Assembly: GCA_942491345.1 (NCBI GenBank)
Contig: CALOAN010000044.1
Location: 1-64,000, forward strand
From: JAHEEL01 sp942491345
GTDB taxonomy: Bacteria > Actinomycetota > Acidimicrobiia > Spongiisociales > UBA5794
Direction of reading: 5' to 3'
DNA length: 64,000 bases
Notes under the pieces: generated by a model
The model's database searches: none
Told to the model about the DNA's origin: nothing
The model's input: only the letters and a program-made list of their open reading frames with translations
Program-made: the position numbers and the translations under genes
Shown here: positions 1-8,622 of the stretch, one piece after another
How positions within the stretch are numbered: position 1 is the stretch's first letter
Layout of the letters: every line of letters starts with the position of its first letter

Positions 1-1018
1 GTGGCGTTGGCGATGCTCCAGTAGCCGGTATCGGCAACGAACGTCGCTACTGGGTTCCCGCCGGTGCCGGCGAGGTTGTGCTGGGTAGCGACGACCATTG
101 TTCATCTGGAAGACGACCGAGTCCCGAGCGGCGTTCGTCACCTCGGCGGCGACGACGATCTGATCGTCGGTTACGGCTGCCTGCGCGTTGTATCCCTAGA
201 CGAACCGGTGACCGTCTTTGAGTGTGCGGCTATCAGGGTCGGTGACATTGATCTTGCGGGTCGAGTCTGACTCGCCCATTTCGTTGTCCGGATCTGCCCG
301 ACGAGCCACGAAGCTTGTGACCCAACGTTGGCCTCCCTGGCGTTCAAGTCGCCACCTGATACGACTCGGCGTCGGACGGGCCGTCAGCGTCGAGTTGACG
401 CAGCGCTTCACGCAGCCTGGCCCGACGGTCGCGCCGATCCACCCACTGCGCCGGCAGCTCGTCGCCACGGCGTGCCCCGTACTCGAGATCCTCGGCAGCA
501 TCAACCGCTTCGGCCTCTTCAAGGATCTCATCGACGATCTGACGCCGAGTCGCCGACGACCCAGCCGACACATCGGCTTCGATCTTGGTGCCGTCGATTG
601 CGACCACACCAGCCCGGACCAGACCTTCGGTGATACACAACGCCACCACCTGGGTGAACACGCCAGCAATAGCGTCCTGGTGACGGCGTCGGAACCGGGC
701 CAACGTGGCATGGTCCGGCGCCTGGTTCGCTGCAATCACCCGGAGCGCGACATCGTCACAGAGACGTTGCTCGATCCGACGGCTCGAGCGTTCTCCCACG
801 CAATACGAATACTGGCAAGTACCCCGAGCATCACCTCCGGGTCATAAGAGGCGCCGCCACGGCCATCGGCACGCAACGACCGATAAAAGCCCGCATAGGT
901 CCAGCTCGGCGACCACATCAACAATCAACCAGGCCAGGTGCCCAGGCGGCAACCAATCAGACAACGACGGCGGCATCAACAACAACTGATCCCGCTCAAA
1001 ACGACGCACATTCACCAT
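1..1018 (-). pseudogene. IS1182-family transposase, decayed and cut by the window edge
   Basis: Read on the minus strand from the ATG at 1018, the conceptual protein matches the IS1182-type DDE transposase pattern: an N-terminal stretch with LLLMPPSLSDWLPPGHLAW, then FYRSLRADGRGGASYDPE, then SSRRIEQRLCDDVALRVI, ARFRRRH and the DDE-type VAIDGTKIEADVS. These pieces lie in different frames. An extra base sits near 905-915 between LDL and GFYRSL, another shift near 800-815, and a third near 344. At about 205 the frame carrying NVTDPDSRTLKDGHRFV meets an in-frame TAG, followed immediately by GYNAQAAVTDDQIVVAAEV, where the family normally has VQGYNAQ. At least three frameshifts plus a nonsense codon mean it cannot make an active transposase. 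The C-terminal end lies beyond base 1. Terminal inverted repeats were not identified. Confidence 0.85.
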
Positions 1019-1386
1019 GCCCGCATCATGACCGAAACCGCCACAGAACGCGAGAACCTATTCATGCGACAGCCCCCGTACCAAGGGTTTCAAGCGATCG
1101 CACGGCGAAAAGGCGTCCTGTGCGCGTCCTAAGGTTGGGTTCCCTCTGAGGGACCGTCCTGGTGCTACCGAGCGAGCAACCGCAAGCGTGTTTCCTCGCG
1201 AAGTCGGTGGTGCGAGTCGAACCCTGACCCCACGGGGTGGACCGACAGGAACCTCTCTCTGGCCATGTGACGTGCGACGTCAACTGGCAGTTCGCTTTGC
1301 GTCACTTCGGGTTGGCTCTGGACGGCACCCGTCCCTATTGGGACCGGCGTGGTCGCGGTCTCCCGCCGGTCAGACACGGTGCAGTC
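1019..1386. other. Intergenic stretch, no gene seen
   Basis: This 368-bp gap lies between the transposase remnant and the SARP-type regulator. No frame has codon use or similarity suggesting a gene. A GGTTCGACTC string (reverse strand, about 1212-1224) resembles a tRNA T-loop, but no paired stem or acceptor arm surrounds it. The right end of the insertion element should lie just beyond 1018, but no clear inverted repeat was found. Confidence 0.5.
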
Positions 1387-3816
1387 CTATTCCTCCAGCA
1401 AGAAGGCGGTGGCTTCATCGATGCTCATCGCCGCTCCGCGATCGCAGAGCTCCCGATAGCGGACGTCACCGAGCGCCTGCATCGCGGCTTCGATTCCGGG
1501 CCGGATTTGCCGCTCATAGAACGGCGGCATCTGCATGACGAACCAGGCGTGTCCGGCACCGAACAGAACGGCGGCGCGTTCGGGGTCGCCTCGCAGCCCG
1601 GCGAACACCGCTGCCTGGAGAAACGCCATCCCTGAGTTGACGTTTGAGGCCGTTTCGAGCGCCGATGTGGCGGCAACCCGGTTGAGGCCTCGGGCTCGAT
1701 CGAGTTCGCCTGCATGCCAGACACCGAAAGCAAGATTGTGAAAGGCCATCGGCCGAATCAGTGGATCAGCATCGGGTCGCTCGGCCAGTTCCATCGTCTC
1801 GTGGAAATACCGCAGCTGGTGGTCGACCGTTCCACCTCCAAGATTGCCGAGAAACATGTTGGCATGGGCCTGCCCGTAGGGCTCCCCCATCGCCATGAAC
1901 CGCTCTCGGCCTGCTTCGAACATCCTCTGAACCTCAGGGCTCTCATCACCCGCCCAGAGGCGTGCTTGAGCCAGCAAGGTGAGCGGCCAGGCAGTCCCGT
2001 CGTCGTATCCGATCCGGGTGCAGATATCGAGGCTCTCCTGAAGGAGTCCAAGAGCGGAGGGGACGTCGCCGACGGAGAACGCGAAATGGCCCCGCCGGGC
2101 GAGGGCATAGGCGAGCCCTTGTTCGTCGCCGATGGATCGGTAGATAGCGATGGCTTCATCGGACCAATCGATGGCCCGCTCATATCGCTGCGCCCACGAG
2201 ATGAGGAACGAACCCACGCTGAGCGTGTCGGCGCGTGGCCGATTCTGGAGATCCCCCGATGCCTCCAACACCGCCTCCAGGCGCCGGGCACCCTCGCCGA
2301 TACGTCCGGTGAACATCCACACGTGACCGAGCGGCCAGGCCATCTCGAGTGCGTCGCCAACACTGCCGCGCGCCCAGAGCCGGTCGAAGGCCATGTCGTA
2401 GTCGGCCAATTCGGGCTCAATCTCGGCCTGGGCATCGACCCGCCCTCGGCCGAAGACGGCGGGACGCAGCTCGCGACAGCGGTCGCGGTAGTGGCAGTCG
2501 TGGCGGCCAGTGACCTCGTCCCATCGATCCGCTAGGTGTTCGCGGGCGTAGAGGCGCATGGTCTCGAGCAGTCGGTAGCGCGAAGGCGATCCCTGGACCG
2601 TCTGGAGGAGCGATGCGCCGACCATCCGGCGAAGTAGATCGATCGCCGCTACCTCCGATGAAGACCCCACTACTGCTCTGGCCGCCCCGGCCGAGAACGG
2701 CCCTTCGAAGACGCCGAGCGAGTCGAACGCTCGTTGCTCGTCCGGTGTGAGCAGGTCGTAGCTCCAATCAAGTGACGCCTGGAGGGACTGATGCGCCGGC
2801 CGTTCGACCCGCTGGTCGGCCAGCAGGAGAAAGCGCTCCGCAAGATGTTGGGCGATCTCGGCAGGTGCCAGCACGTCGACCCGCGCGGCGGAAAGCTCGA
2901 TGGCCAGGGGGATCCCGTCCAGATGCCGGCATATGGAGGCGACCTCCGATAGGTTCGTCCCCTCGAGCGTGAACCCGGGGCGAACCGCGGCGGCCCTCAC
3001 TGCGAAGAGCCGTTCTGCGTCTTCGGGCGGAGCCCCGTCGGACGATGTGCTGAGCCCATCGAGAGGGAACCGGATCTCGCCTTCCCGGCCGAGCGCCTGG
3101 CGGCTTGTCGCGAGGACCTTCACCCCAGGCGCCGCTTGCAGGAGCCGCACCGCCAACTCGCCGGCCGCCGCCGCGACGTGCTCACAGTTGTCCAGCACGA
3201 TCAGGGCGACATGCGAGCGCAGACGACTCACCAGATCTTCGAGGCGGTCTCCGCCAGGCGACTTGACGATGCGCAGAGCAGCCGCGACTGCCTCGGCCAC
3301 GGCGTCGGGACCCGGCACCTGCGCCAGATCGACCAGCCAGACTCCGTCGGGGAAGCCTGCTCGGAGCCTCCATCCTGCTTCGACTGCCAGCCGGGTCTTG
3401 CCGGCACCCCCCGGAGCCACGACGGTGACGAGGCGGTGATCGTGGATGGCCTCGTCGAGCCGGGTCAGCTCGTCGTCCCGCCCGATGAAGCTGCTCACCG
3501 GGGTGGGCAAATTGGTCGGGGGCGGGGCTCCGCCGGGCTCGAGGGCCGCGTCCTGCAGCAGGATCTGCTCCTCCAGCCGGACAATCGACGGGGAGGGCTC
3601 TAGACCGAGTTCCTCTGCGAGGATCCGCCGAAGCCGCGTGAAGGTTCGCAGCGCCTCGGCCTGCCGACCCGCCCGATAGAGCGAGCGGGCCAATAGCTCC
3701 CAGAGTCGTTCCCGATAGGGATGCTCTTTGCTCAGCAGTTCCACGTCGCTCACCGCCGGCTTCCCCCCGGCACGAAGCTCGGCTTCGATCCGGTCCTCGA
3801 TGGCCCGGAGGCGCAT
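1387..3816 (-). CDS. SARP/AfsR-type regulator, main part (BTAD, NB-ARC-like ATPase, TPR), frameshifted 5' end
   Basis: This 809-residue frame begins inside the bacterial transcriptional activator domain (MRLRAIEDRIEAELRAG ... LYRAGRQAEALRTFTRLRRILAEELGLEPS). It continues into a signal-transduction ATPase with a P-loop (VVAPGGAGKTRL, about residue 135) and a Walker-B-like LIVLDNCEHV (about 205), and ends in a helical TPR-like region. Families of this build (AfsR, other large SARPs) activate secondary-metabolism or stress genes. The wing-helix DNA-binding part is encoded just upstream in another frame (3750-4271). In the frame of this protein the sequence before the first Met reads GRPYEGFEDLQTVSPEAARLEE, a normal continuation, so the Met at 3816 is probably not the native start. 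Either one base is missing near 3886-3895 or the gene is newly broken. Confidence 0.8.
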   Translation of the reverse strand: MRLRAIEDRIEAELRAGGKPAVSDVELLSKEHPYRERLWELLARSLYRAGRQAEALRTFTRLRRILAEELGLEPSPSIVRLEEQILLQDAALEPGGAPPPTNLPTPVSSFIGRDDELTRLDEAIHDHRLVTVVAPGGAGKTRLAVEAGWRLRAGFPDGVWLVDLAQVPGPDAVAEAVAAALRIVKSPGGDRLEDLVSRLRSHVALIVLDNCEHVAAAAGELAVRLLQAAPGVKVLATSRQALGREGEIRFPLDGLSTSSDGAPPEDAERLFAVRAAAVRPGFTLEGTNLSEVASICRHLDGIPLAIELSAARVDVLAPAEIAQHLAERFLLLADQRVERPAHQSLQASLDWSYDLLTPDEQRAFDSLGVFEGPFSAGAARAVVGSSSEVAAIDLLRRMVGASLLQTVQGSPSRYRLLETMRLYAREHLADRWDEVTGRHDCHYRDRCRELRPAVFGRGRVDAQAEIEPELADYDMAFDRLWARGSVGDALEMAWPLGHVWMFTGRIGEGARRLEAVLEASGDLQNRPRADTLSVGSFLISWAQRYERAIDWSDEAIAIYRSIGDEQGLAYALARRGHFAFSVGDVPSALGLLQESLDICTRIGYDDGTAWPLTLLAQARLWAGDESPEVQRMFEAGRERFMAMGEPYGQAHANMFLGNLGGGTVDHQLRYFHETMELAERPDADPLIRPMAFHNLAFGVWHAGELDRARGLNRVAATSALETASNVNSGMAFLQAAVFAGLRGDPERAAVLFGAGHAWFVMQMPPFYERQIRPGIEAAMQALGDVRYRELCDRGAAMSIDEATAFLLEE

Positions 3817-4271
3817 CTCCTCGAGTCTCGCCGCTTCAGGGCTGACCGTCTGAAGATCCTCGAAACCCTCGTACGGTCGGCCGCGCCACCCTCGAGCGAG
3901 GACTCAATGAGGTCGATTGCGCGAGTCGGTTCCGACCCGACCAGGCGCCGCGCCCGTTCAAGGCCTGCTTCGCACTCAATCGCGTCGATGGTGTCGCCGT
4001 CCTGCGGGTCCAGGCGGTAGCCACCATCGCCCCGCACGATGCGGTCTCTGCCGAGCACTCCCCGCAGATTCGAGATATAGGTATAGAGAGAATCACGGGC
4101 GCCGTCGGGTGGATTGTCGCCCCAGATCTCGGTGACGATCCGGTCCGTCGACACCACCCGCCCTGCCGCCAAGAGGAGCAGGGCGAGGACCGAACGTTGG
4201 CGAGGGCCGCCGAGCAGCAGAGCTGCATCGCCGTCGTACACCGCCAGCGGACCCAACACAGAGAACTGCAT
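3750..4271 (-). CDS. SARP/AfsR-type regulator, N-terminal OmpR-like DNA-binding fragment
   Basis: The first ~125 residues are a typical SARP N-terminus: MQFSVLGPLAVYDGDAALLLGG, the PRQRSVLALLLLAAGRVVSTDRIVTEIWG winged-helix core and DSLYTYISNLRGVLG. After ESSLEGG (about 3890) the frame runs into arginine- and serine-rich sequence (RTRVSRIFRRSALKRRDSRR) with no family character, while the -1/+2 frame carries WRGRPYEGFEDLQTV, the expected next segment. True coding therefore ends near 3886-3895 and continues in the frame of the 1387-3816 protein. The regulator is about 960 residues if the shift is an assembly error. It lies 62 bp downstream of the lipoprotein gene on the same strand. Confidence 0.75.
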   Translation of the reverse strand: MQFSVLGPLAVYDGDAALLLGGPRQRSVLALLLLAAGRVVSTDRIVTEIWGDNPPDGARDSLYTYISNLRGVLGRDRIVRGDGGYRLDPQDGDTIDAIECEAGLERARRLVGSEPTRAIDLIESSLEGGAADRTRVSRIFRRSALKRRDSRRCASGPSRTGSKPSFVPGGSRR

Positions 4272-4333
4272 GCCTCTTGTGAGTCTACGGACTCTTCACC
4301 GAGGTGCTGCGCGGGTTCCATCGGGAATCGGCG

Positions 4334-4960
4334 CTAGCTCCCTTCGCGGAACATCCGCAAGACCTCTTCGTCCTCGAAGGGATAGTGAACCATTATCGAT
4401 GAGTACAGCCCGTTCTTGTCGAATGTGCTGAGTTCGATCCCGTGCAGGTCAAACGGTTCGCCGTTGCGTGCCGTTCCGGACCAGGTCCACAGGGAACCGC
4501 CCGTTGAGCCGTCGCGGGACAACCACGAGGCCCAGGTTCGAATGGTTGCGTCCACCTGACCGAACAGTGTGTTCTTCCATCCGGTCCGCCAAACCGTTGA
4601 CCCGAACGCGGCGTCGCCATATGCGGTGCCCGGAGCGGCCATCTCGTCGAGCAGATCGACGACTTCGTCCTCGGTTCCGAACGCCCCTGGATCGGCCATG
4701 ATGGCCAGGATGGTTTCCTGAGTCGCTTGCGCCTTCTCGTGGCGTGACGACGTCGCCGTTGCCTCGGTAGCCAACGCATCACGTTCTGCGGTCATATCGG
4801 CTAGTTGAACCTCCACCGCCGCCAGTTCCTGTTCCAAGTCCTGATACTCATCCGATTCAGTGGCGTCACTTGCGCAACCCGCTGGCACCAGAACGGCCGC
4901 CACCAACAACACAACAATCACGAAGACCACCGCGATCGACCTCGTGTTTCCTCTCGTCAT
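4334..4960 (-). CDS. Lipoprotein with coiled coil and SnoaL/NTF2-like domain
   Basis: The 208-residue product starts with a basic n-region, a long hydrophobic segment (IAVVFVIVVLLVAAVLVP) and a lipobox ending PAGC near residue 29, so it is predicted to be a lipoprotein on the outer face of the membrane. Residues ~38-75 are rich in Glu, Gln and Ala in heptad-like spacing (YQDLEQELAAVEVQLADMTAERDAL), a likely short coiled coil. The C-terminal ~120 residues (DEVVDLLDEMAAPGTAYGDAAFGS ... FDLHGIELSTFDKNGLYSSIMVHYPFEDEEV) resemble the NTF2-like/SnoaL fold, often a small-ligand-binding or sensory module. Upstream AGGTTTCC/GGAGG-like sequence supports the ATG at 4960. Function is unknown. Confidence 0.7.
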   Translation of the reverse strand: MTRGNTRSIAVVFVIVVLLVAAVLVPAGCASDATESDEYQDLEQELAAVEVQLADMTAERDALATEATATSSRHEKAQATQETILAIMADPGAFGTEDEVVDLLDEMAAPGTAYGDAAFGSTVWRTGWKNTLFGQVDATIRTWASWLSRDGSTGGSLWTWSGTARNGEPFDLHGIELSTFDKNGLYSSIMVHYPFEDEEVLRMFREGS

Positions 4961-5295
4961 GGAAACCTCCTTTCACGATCCAGCCTCACCTCCCGACCTC
5001 AAGACAATCCAAAGGGCGCACACATTGCTTCGTCGCGCCCACCACTCACGGTCTCCGACCTCTGTTGCGTGAAGACACATCAGGGGAGTCATCGTGAACC
5101 GCAGAGCCGACCGGACGCGCCGTCTGACCGGGGACCATCTCACGCATCGAGAGCGATCGATTCGTGACGTTCCTCGTCAAGAGCGTAGGTATCGACGGGT
5201 CCGCAAGATCGTTGAGCGGAGAGCCTTCCACACCAACGGTTTCGTGGTGGAGAAGTCGTCGTATCTCGCGGCTGGCCCTTCGGAGACCGTCGCGT
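4961..5295. other. Intergenic stretch, no gene seen
   Basis: The 335-bp region lies upstream of the lipoprotein gene and downstream of the PfpI gene, both on the minus strand. Short open frames exist, but their composition (Arg/Ser/Pro rich, no hydrophobic periodicity) looks random. It presumably holds the lipoprotein promoter. Confidence 0.4.
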
Positions 5296-5886
5296 TCAGA
5301 TCGGCGGTTCGGGGTCGTACTGAATGTACCGACGGACTTCCCGGGCACGCTCCACCGAGTGGAGCCTGGCTACCAGATGCAGGGCCATGTCGATGCCCGC
5401 TGAAACGCCGGCCGCCGTCACCACCTGCCCGGTGTCGACAAAACGATCATCGGGCCGCACCTCGATGTCGGTGCCGAGGGAGGCGAGGACATCGAGGCTG
5501 CCCCAGTGCGTCGTAGCGGGCAGGCCGTCCAGGAGACCGTTGTCTGCCAAGACGAGCGAGCCCGTGCACACTGACGCGATCAATGTCCTGTTCTCCGCCT
5601 GGTGTCCCACCCATTGCCGGATGGAAGGATCGCCGATGTGCGGGCGCGTACCGACGCCCCCGGGATAGATGAGGACATCGAACGCCGGAGCAGTGTCCCA
5701 GGTGTAGTCGGGAAGGACTCGCAATCCCTTGGCGCAGCGAACGGGCCCGCCAGTCTGCGCGACGGTGAACGTCGTAACCCCGTCGTCCGGCCAGCCCTGA
5801 CCCCATGCAGCGAGTACCTCCCACGGGCCGACCCAGTCGAGTTCCTCAGCGTCGTCGAAGACGAAGAATGCAATGGATGTTGACAC
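5296..5886 (-). CDS. DJ-1/PfpI family protein
   Basis: The 196-residue protein has the DJ-1/PfpI (class I glutamine amidotransferase-like) fold markers: an N-terminal strand SIAFFVFDDAEELDWVGPWEVL, VLIYPGGVGTR in the middle, and the nucleophile elbow SVCTGSLVLA with the reactive Cys at residue 107. ATTHWGSLDVL and VVTAAGVSAGIDMALHLV complete the pattern seen in isonitrile-hydratase-like members and in the amidotransferase-like domain of GlxA-type regulators. No AraC helix-turn-helix follows, so it is a stand-alone enzyme-like protein. Substrate cannot be told. No operon partner is visible. Confidence 0.88.
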   Translation of the reverse strand: MSTSIAFFVFDDAEELDWVGPWEVLAAWGQGWPDDGVTTFTVAQTGGPVRCAKGLRVLPDYTWDTAPAFDVLIYPGGVGTRPHIGDPSIRQWVGHQAENRTLIASVCTGSLVLADNGLLDGLPATTHWGSLDVLASLGTDIEVRPDDRFVDTGQVVTAAGVSAGIDMALHLVARLHSVERAREVRRYIQYDPEPPI

Positions 5887-6163
5887 AAGGACAGTCTGGT
5901 CGACGGACGCACCAACTGAAGCCTCGTTCGCAAGGCGTCAACGGCTACGGACGTGCGAAGTCGAGTATCTCGCCGGGCGGCCGCTTTTCGAAGTTGCTCA
6001 ACGTGCTGATCATCTGGCGTGCGTACACGTGGCCCAAGGGCGAGCAGGGCTGAGCTCTGCCCACAGCCCGTCCACATCGGTGCATGTGGGCGGCCGTGAT
6101 TGCCTCTGGACGGCTGGTGGTGCGGGCGTACGCTTGGTGGTGGGTTGAGGACGGTTCTCGGGG
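5887..6163. other. Divergent intergenic region with hairpin
   Basis: This lies between the minus-strand PfpI gene and the plus-strand acetyltransferase gene and must carry both promoters. A hairpin at 6068-6093 pairs CCGTCCACAT with ATGTGGGCGG (10 bp with one G-U pair, 6-nt loop). A related hairpin follows the acetyltransferase gene. Confidence 0.45.
6068..6093. repeat. Hairpin upstream of the CAT-like gene
   Basis: CCGTCCACAT and ATGTGGGCGG form a 10-bp stem with one G-U pair around the loop CGGTGC. The right half plus flank (TGGGCGGC) recurs in the hairpin at 6814-6841 on the other side of the acetyltransferase gene. Confidence 0.5.
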
Positions 6164-6814
6164 GTGTGCGTGCGCACGATCGATCTGTCGTCGTGGTCGA
6201 GGCGGGCCCAGTTCGAGATGTTCCGGGGCAGCCACCTTCCGTACTTCAACGTCTGCGCCGATGTGGACATCACCGAGACGCGACAAGCCGCGAAACGTCG
6301 AGGAGTCCCGATCACTGCAGCGATCGTCTATCTGATTGCCCGCACTGCGAACCAGATCGCTGAGTTCCGATATCGAATCCGGAAAGGCTGCGTGGTTGAA
6401 CACGCTGTGGTGCATCCAGCCTCCACCGTGATGACCTCCCAAGATCTGTTCACCTTCTGCACGCACGAATACAGCCCGGACTTCGCAGCATTCGTGGACA
6501 GCTACGGCGAGTCCACTGCGCGTGCCAAGGACTACCCGTCACTCGACAACCCCACCGACCGGGATGACCTGCTGTACACGACCGCGATCCCATGGGTTTC
6601 GTTCACAAGCTTCTCGCATCCGGTCCTGTCGATCCCTGTCGACTCTGTTCCGCGTTTCGCGTGGGGTCGGTTCTTTGAGCGCGGTGAGTCGGCGATGATG
6701 CCGTTCAGTGTGCAGGGACACCACGCCCTGATGGACGGCCTCCACGTCGGCCAATACTTCCAACTCTTCCAAGACCTCCTGCGCCAACCCGACGACTACA
6801 TGGCGAGCGGATAG
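6164..6814 (+). CDS. Chloramphenicol acetyltransferase-like protein
   Basis: The 216-residue product has the whole type A CAT pattern: an N-terminal IDLSSWSRRAQFEMFRG, LTA-like ITAAIVYLIARTANQIAEFRYRI, PWVSFTSFSHP and the catalytic motif GHHALMDGLHVGQYFQLFQ, with the general-base His at 187 and the structural Asp at 191. Length equals that of CAT trimers (about 215-220). Such enzymes acetylate chloramphenicol-like hydroxyls with acetyl-CoA, but many chromosomal homologues act on other small molecules, so a resistance role is only possible. Starts are GTG at 6164 or GTG at 6170; no strong ribosome site is visible. It stands alone between two similar hairpins. Confidence 0.88.
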   Translation: MCVRTIDLSSWSRRAQFEMFRGSHLPYFNVCADVDITETRQAAKRRGVPITAAIVYLIARTANQIAEFRYRIRKGCVVEHAVVHPASTVMTSQDLFTFCTHEYSPDFAAFVDSYGESTARAKDYPSLDNPTDRDDLLYTTAIPWVSFTSFSHPVLSIPVDSVPRFAWGRFFERGESAMMPFSVQGHHALMDGLHVGQYFQLFQDLLRQPDDYMASG

Positions 6815-6841
6815 CCGCCCACAACGGCACCTATGGGCGGC
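6814..6841. terminator. Hairpin terminator after the CAT-like gene
   Basis: GCCGCCCA and TGGGCGGC form a perfect 8-bp stem with a 12-nt loop, beginning in the stop codon of the acetyltransferase gene and lying between convergent genes. There is no T run, so it would be a U-less actinobacterial-type terminator. Confidence 0.45.
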
Positions 6842-6898
6842 ACGAATGGCCAGGCGCGACCGTTCATGTGCCCGGTTGTGGGTGGGTAGCAGGCTCTC

Positions 6899-7309
6899 TC
6901 AGCTGTCCGGATACCGGTCTATCCAGAACTCGTCGTACCGGCTCTGATCCTCAGGGATGGCCCAGAATTCGGTCATCTTGCCGTCGCTCATGTGAAAGAC
7001 GTGGACCACGCGCCCTTCGAACGACTCGCCGCCGCGAGTTGCCGACATGGTGACGAGAGCAACACCATGCTCGTCGTTGGCGAGCATGTCATGGATGTCG
7101 TTCCTGAAGGAACCGCCGCTCTCTTGCATCAGCAGCCCGAAGAAGCCGAGGACGGCTTCTTTGCCCACGTAGTCACCGGTCAGTATGTTGCTCCCGCCCG
7201 AGTGCCACACGATATCGTCCGAGAGGAGATCGCCCACCGCCGCCAGATCTCCCGCGGCGAACGCCTCATACCCGGCATGGGCTCTCTCAAGATTGGGATG
7301 ATCGGTCAT
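6899..7309 (-). CDS. SnoaL-like / nuclear transport factor 2 family protein
   Basis: The 136-residue protein has the compact NTF2-like pattern: ERAHAGYEAFAAGDLAAVGDLLSDDIVWHSGGSN, then DYVGKEAVLGFFGLLMQ, alternating strands GVALVTMSATRGGESFEGRVVHVFHMSDGKMTEFWAI and a C-terminal tail. This is the ketosteroid-isomerase-like fold used by many small polyketide cyclases and isomerases and by ligand-binding proteins. The Trp-His and Asp residues of the pocket are kept, but no specific activity can be named. It is convergent with the CAT-like gene. Confidence 0.85.
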   Translation of the reverse strand: MTDHPNLERAHAGYEAFAAGDLAAVGDLLSDDIVWHSGGSNILTGDYVGKEAVLGFFGLLMQESGGSFRNDIHDMLANDEHGVALVTMSATRGGESFEGRVVHVFHMSDGKMTEFWAIPEDQSRYDEFWIDRYPDS

Positions 7310-8056
7310 GGCCGCACCTCCCGATGCTCTCTGCCGCCCCCAGCTTGGGGTGACCTGGTTCCGAGCCTACGCGTCGGCGATCGACGATCGAGGGGATTGT
7401 TGGACGTTCGGCAACAGCGAACCCCCATCAGGGACGCAACCCCTTCCAGCACGACAACCCACCCCCAACGCTACGAGACAGAACTGGCCCGTAGCACCCC
7501 CCGCATCATCAATCAGGCACACATGTCGCTCTCCTGGTCTATCCGTGGGTCAGTTTCGGCCTGGGGCTTCTTGTCAAGAGCGATAGGGCCGAACCAAGTA
7601 CGAGCGCGTTAGCGACGCTTTCAAGAAAAGGCGTCGGGACTCGTACCGTCGCGATCAACTCTCCAAAGCGTTGCAATGACCCCCTGAAATCGCAGCGATA
7701 TGTCGACTGATACGAGTGCTCTCGGCAAGTTCTCGGACCGTGGGTCGATCCGCAACACCGCACCCAACGGTGCACCGCATGCGATAGGACCGCACGGCTT
7801 CGCCGCGGATGTGCGCGGCATGTCGCGAACCGATAGCGCTCCCCCGAAAGGACCGCCGAGTTTCGGTGCCGCGGCTCAGCCTGACCCGGCTCGACCAGAC
7901 CTGGGCGCGCGACTGCAACCTCGGCGATCACCGGGCCTTGGCCAGCCCGGCGGTGGGCCCGTTGTCGTCGAATCGCGTGCCGATGATCAGCCCTTCTGGT
8001 ACTCGCCACAACCCCACTCGACTAGCCGGTCGCCCTACGGCATCCTTACTACAGGC
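7310..8056. other. Long gap, no confident gene
   Basis: About 750 bp without a gene I can support. On the minus strand around 7670-7780 one frame reads TVRELAESTRISRHIAA, helix-turn-helix-like, and a neighbouring frame at 7540-7640 reads LIATVRVPTPFLESVANALVLGSALSLL, but stops and frame changes separate them. This may be a degraded gene. A plus-strand frame reaches back to 7700 but its 5' half is Pro/Arg/Ser rich, so I start that gene at 8057. Confidence 0.4.
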
Positions 8057-8383
8057 ATGGAAGGCATCTACACGCAGTATCCGACGGGATTCTCCTGTGA
8101 CGTCTGTGACGGCATCGCGGTCGTCGACGTCAACGATGGGGATCACTACCTGTGTGCTGCACACGCGATCGAACCGATGATGGAGATCGACCTCGCCGGA
8201 GACGAGCCAATCGTCACCGTTGCGGACGCACCGGCACCCGCGTCAAACGTCATCATGATCGGCGCACCGACGACAGCAACGGACACGGTGATCGCCGACG
8301 CCGACGTGCAGCAGCTCCTCTCGGACGTCGTTCTCGGCCTGCGTGCCATCCGACATCGCCTCGAATCGACACCTGTCTCATAG
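8057..8383 (+). CDS. Small CxxC protein of unknown function
   Basis: From the ATG at 8057 the product is 108 residues: MEGIYTQYPTGFSCDVCDGI, then VVDVNDGDHYLCAAHAIEP, an acidic, Val-rich middle and DADVQQLLSDVVLGLRAIRHRL at the end. CDVC plus LCAAH (Cys-X2-Cys ... Cys-X2-His) is a plausible zinc knuckle near residues 14-35, and the C-terminal helix is amphipathic. The frame is open further upstream to 7700, but that part lacks protein-like composition. No family is recognised. Confidence 0.55.
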   Translation: MEGIYTQYPTGFSCDVCDGIAVVDVNDGDHYLCAAHAIEPMMEIDLAGDEPIVTVADAPAPASNVIMIGAPTTATDTVIADADVQQLLSDVVLGLRAIRHRLESTPVS

Positions 8384-8566
8384 ACAACCCGGACGGCGCA
8401 CCCACTCCGGTGCGATCGAAAGCGCAACGCCGTACTGGCAGCGAAAGTCCGACACTCTCGGGGCGGGGCTGGACCTTGGCCGATAGAGGAGCGCAGCCCC
8501 GGCAGTGAACACCACATCGTGTGTGCGCGAAACCCCGCGCAGACACGAAGCCGATGGTGTGGATGA

Positions 8567-8606
8567 CATCAGCAGATCCGAGCCGTTGGGCTCGGATCTG
8601 CTGATG
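8567..8606. terminator. Strong bidirectional hairpin terminator
   Basis: A perfect 18-bp stem (8567-8584 with 8589-8606; CATCAGCAGATCCGAGCC and its complement) closes on the tetraloop GTTG. It lies between the end of the small CxxC gene on the plus strand and the end of the ABC permease gene on the minus strand, the place for a shared terminator. There is no T tract on either side. Confidence 0.75.
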
Positions 8607-8622
8607 CCGGGCGAGATGTCGC

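Noticed and set aside
1205..1230. tRNA-like T-loop string GGTTCGACTC on the minus strand
   Set aside because: No complementary T-stem, anticodon arm or acceptor stem around it.
7540..7920. Minus-strand helix-turn-helix-like fragment TVRELAESTRISRHIAA and neighbouring hydrophobic frame
   Set aside because: Pieces lie in different frames with stops; too short to name a parent gene.
7700..8056. N-terminal extension of the small CxxC protein
   Set aside because: Pro/Arg/Ser-rich sequence without protein character; the ATG at 8057 begins the convincing part.
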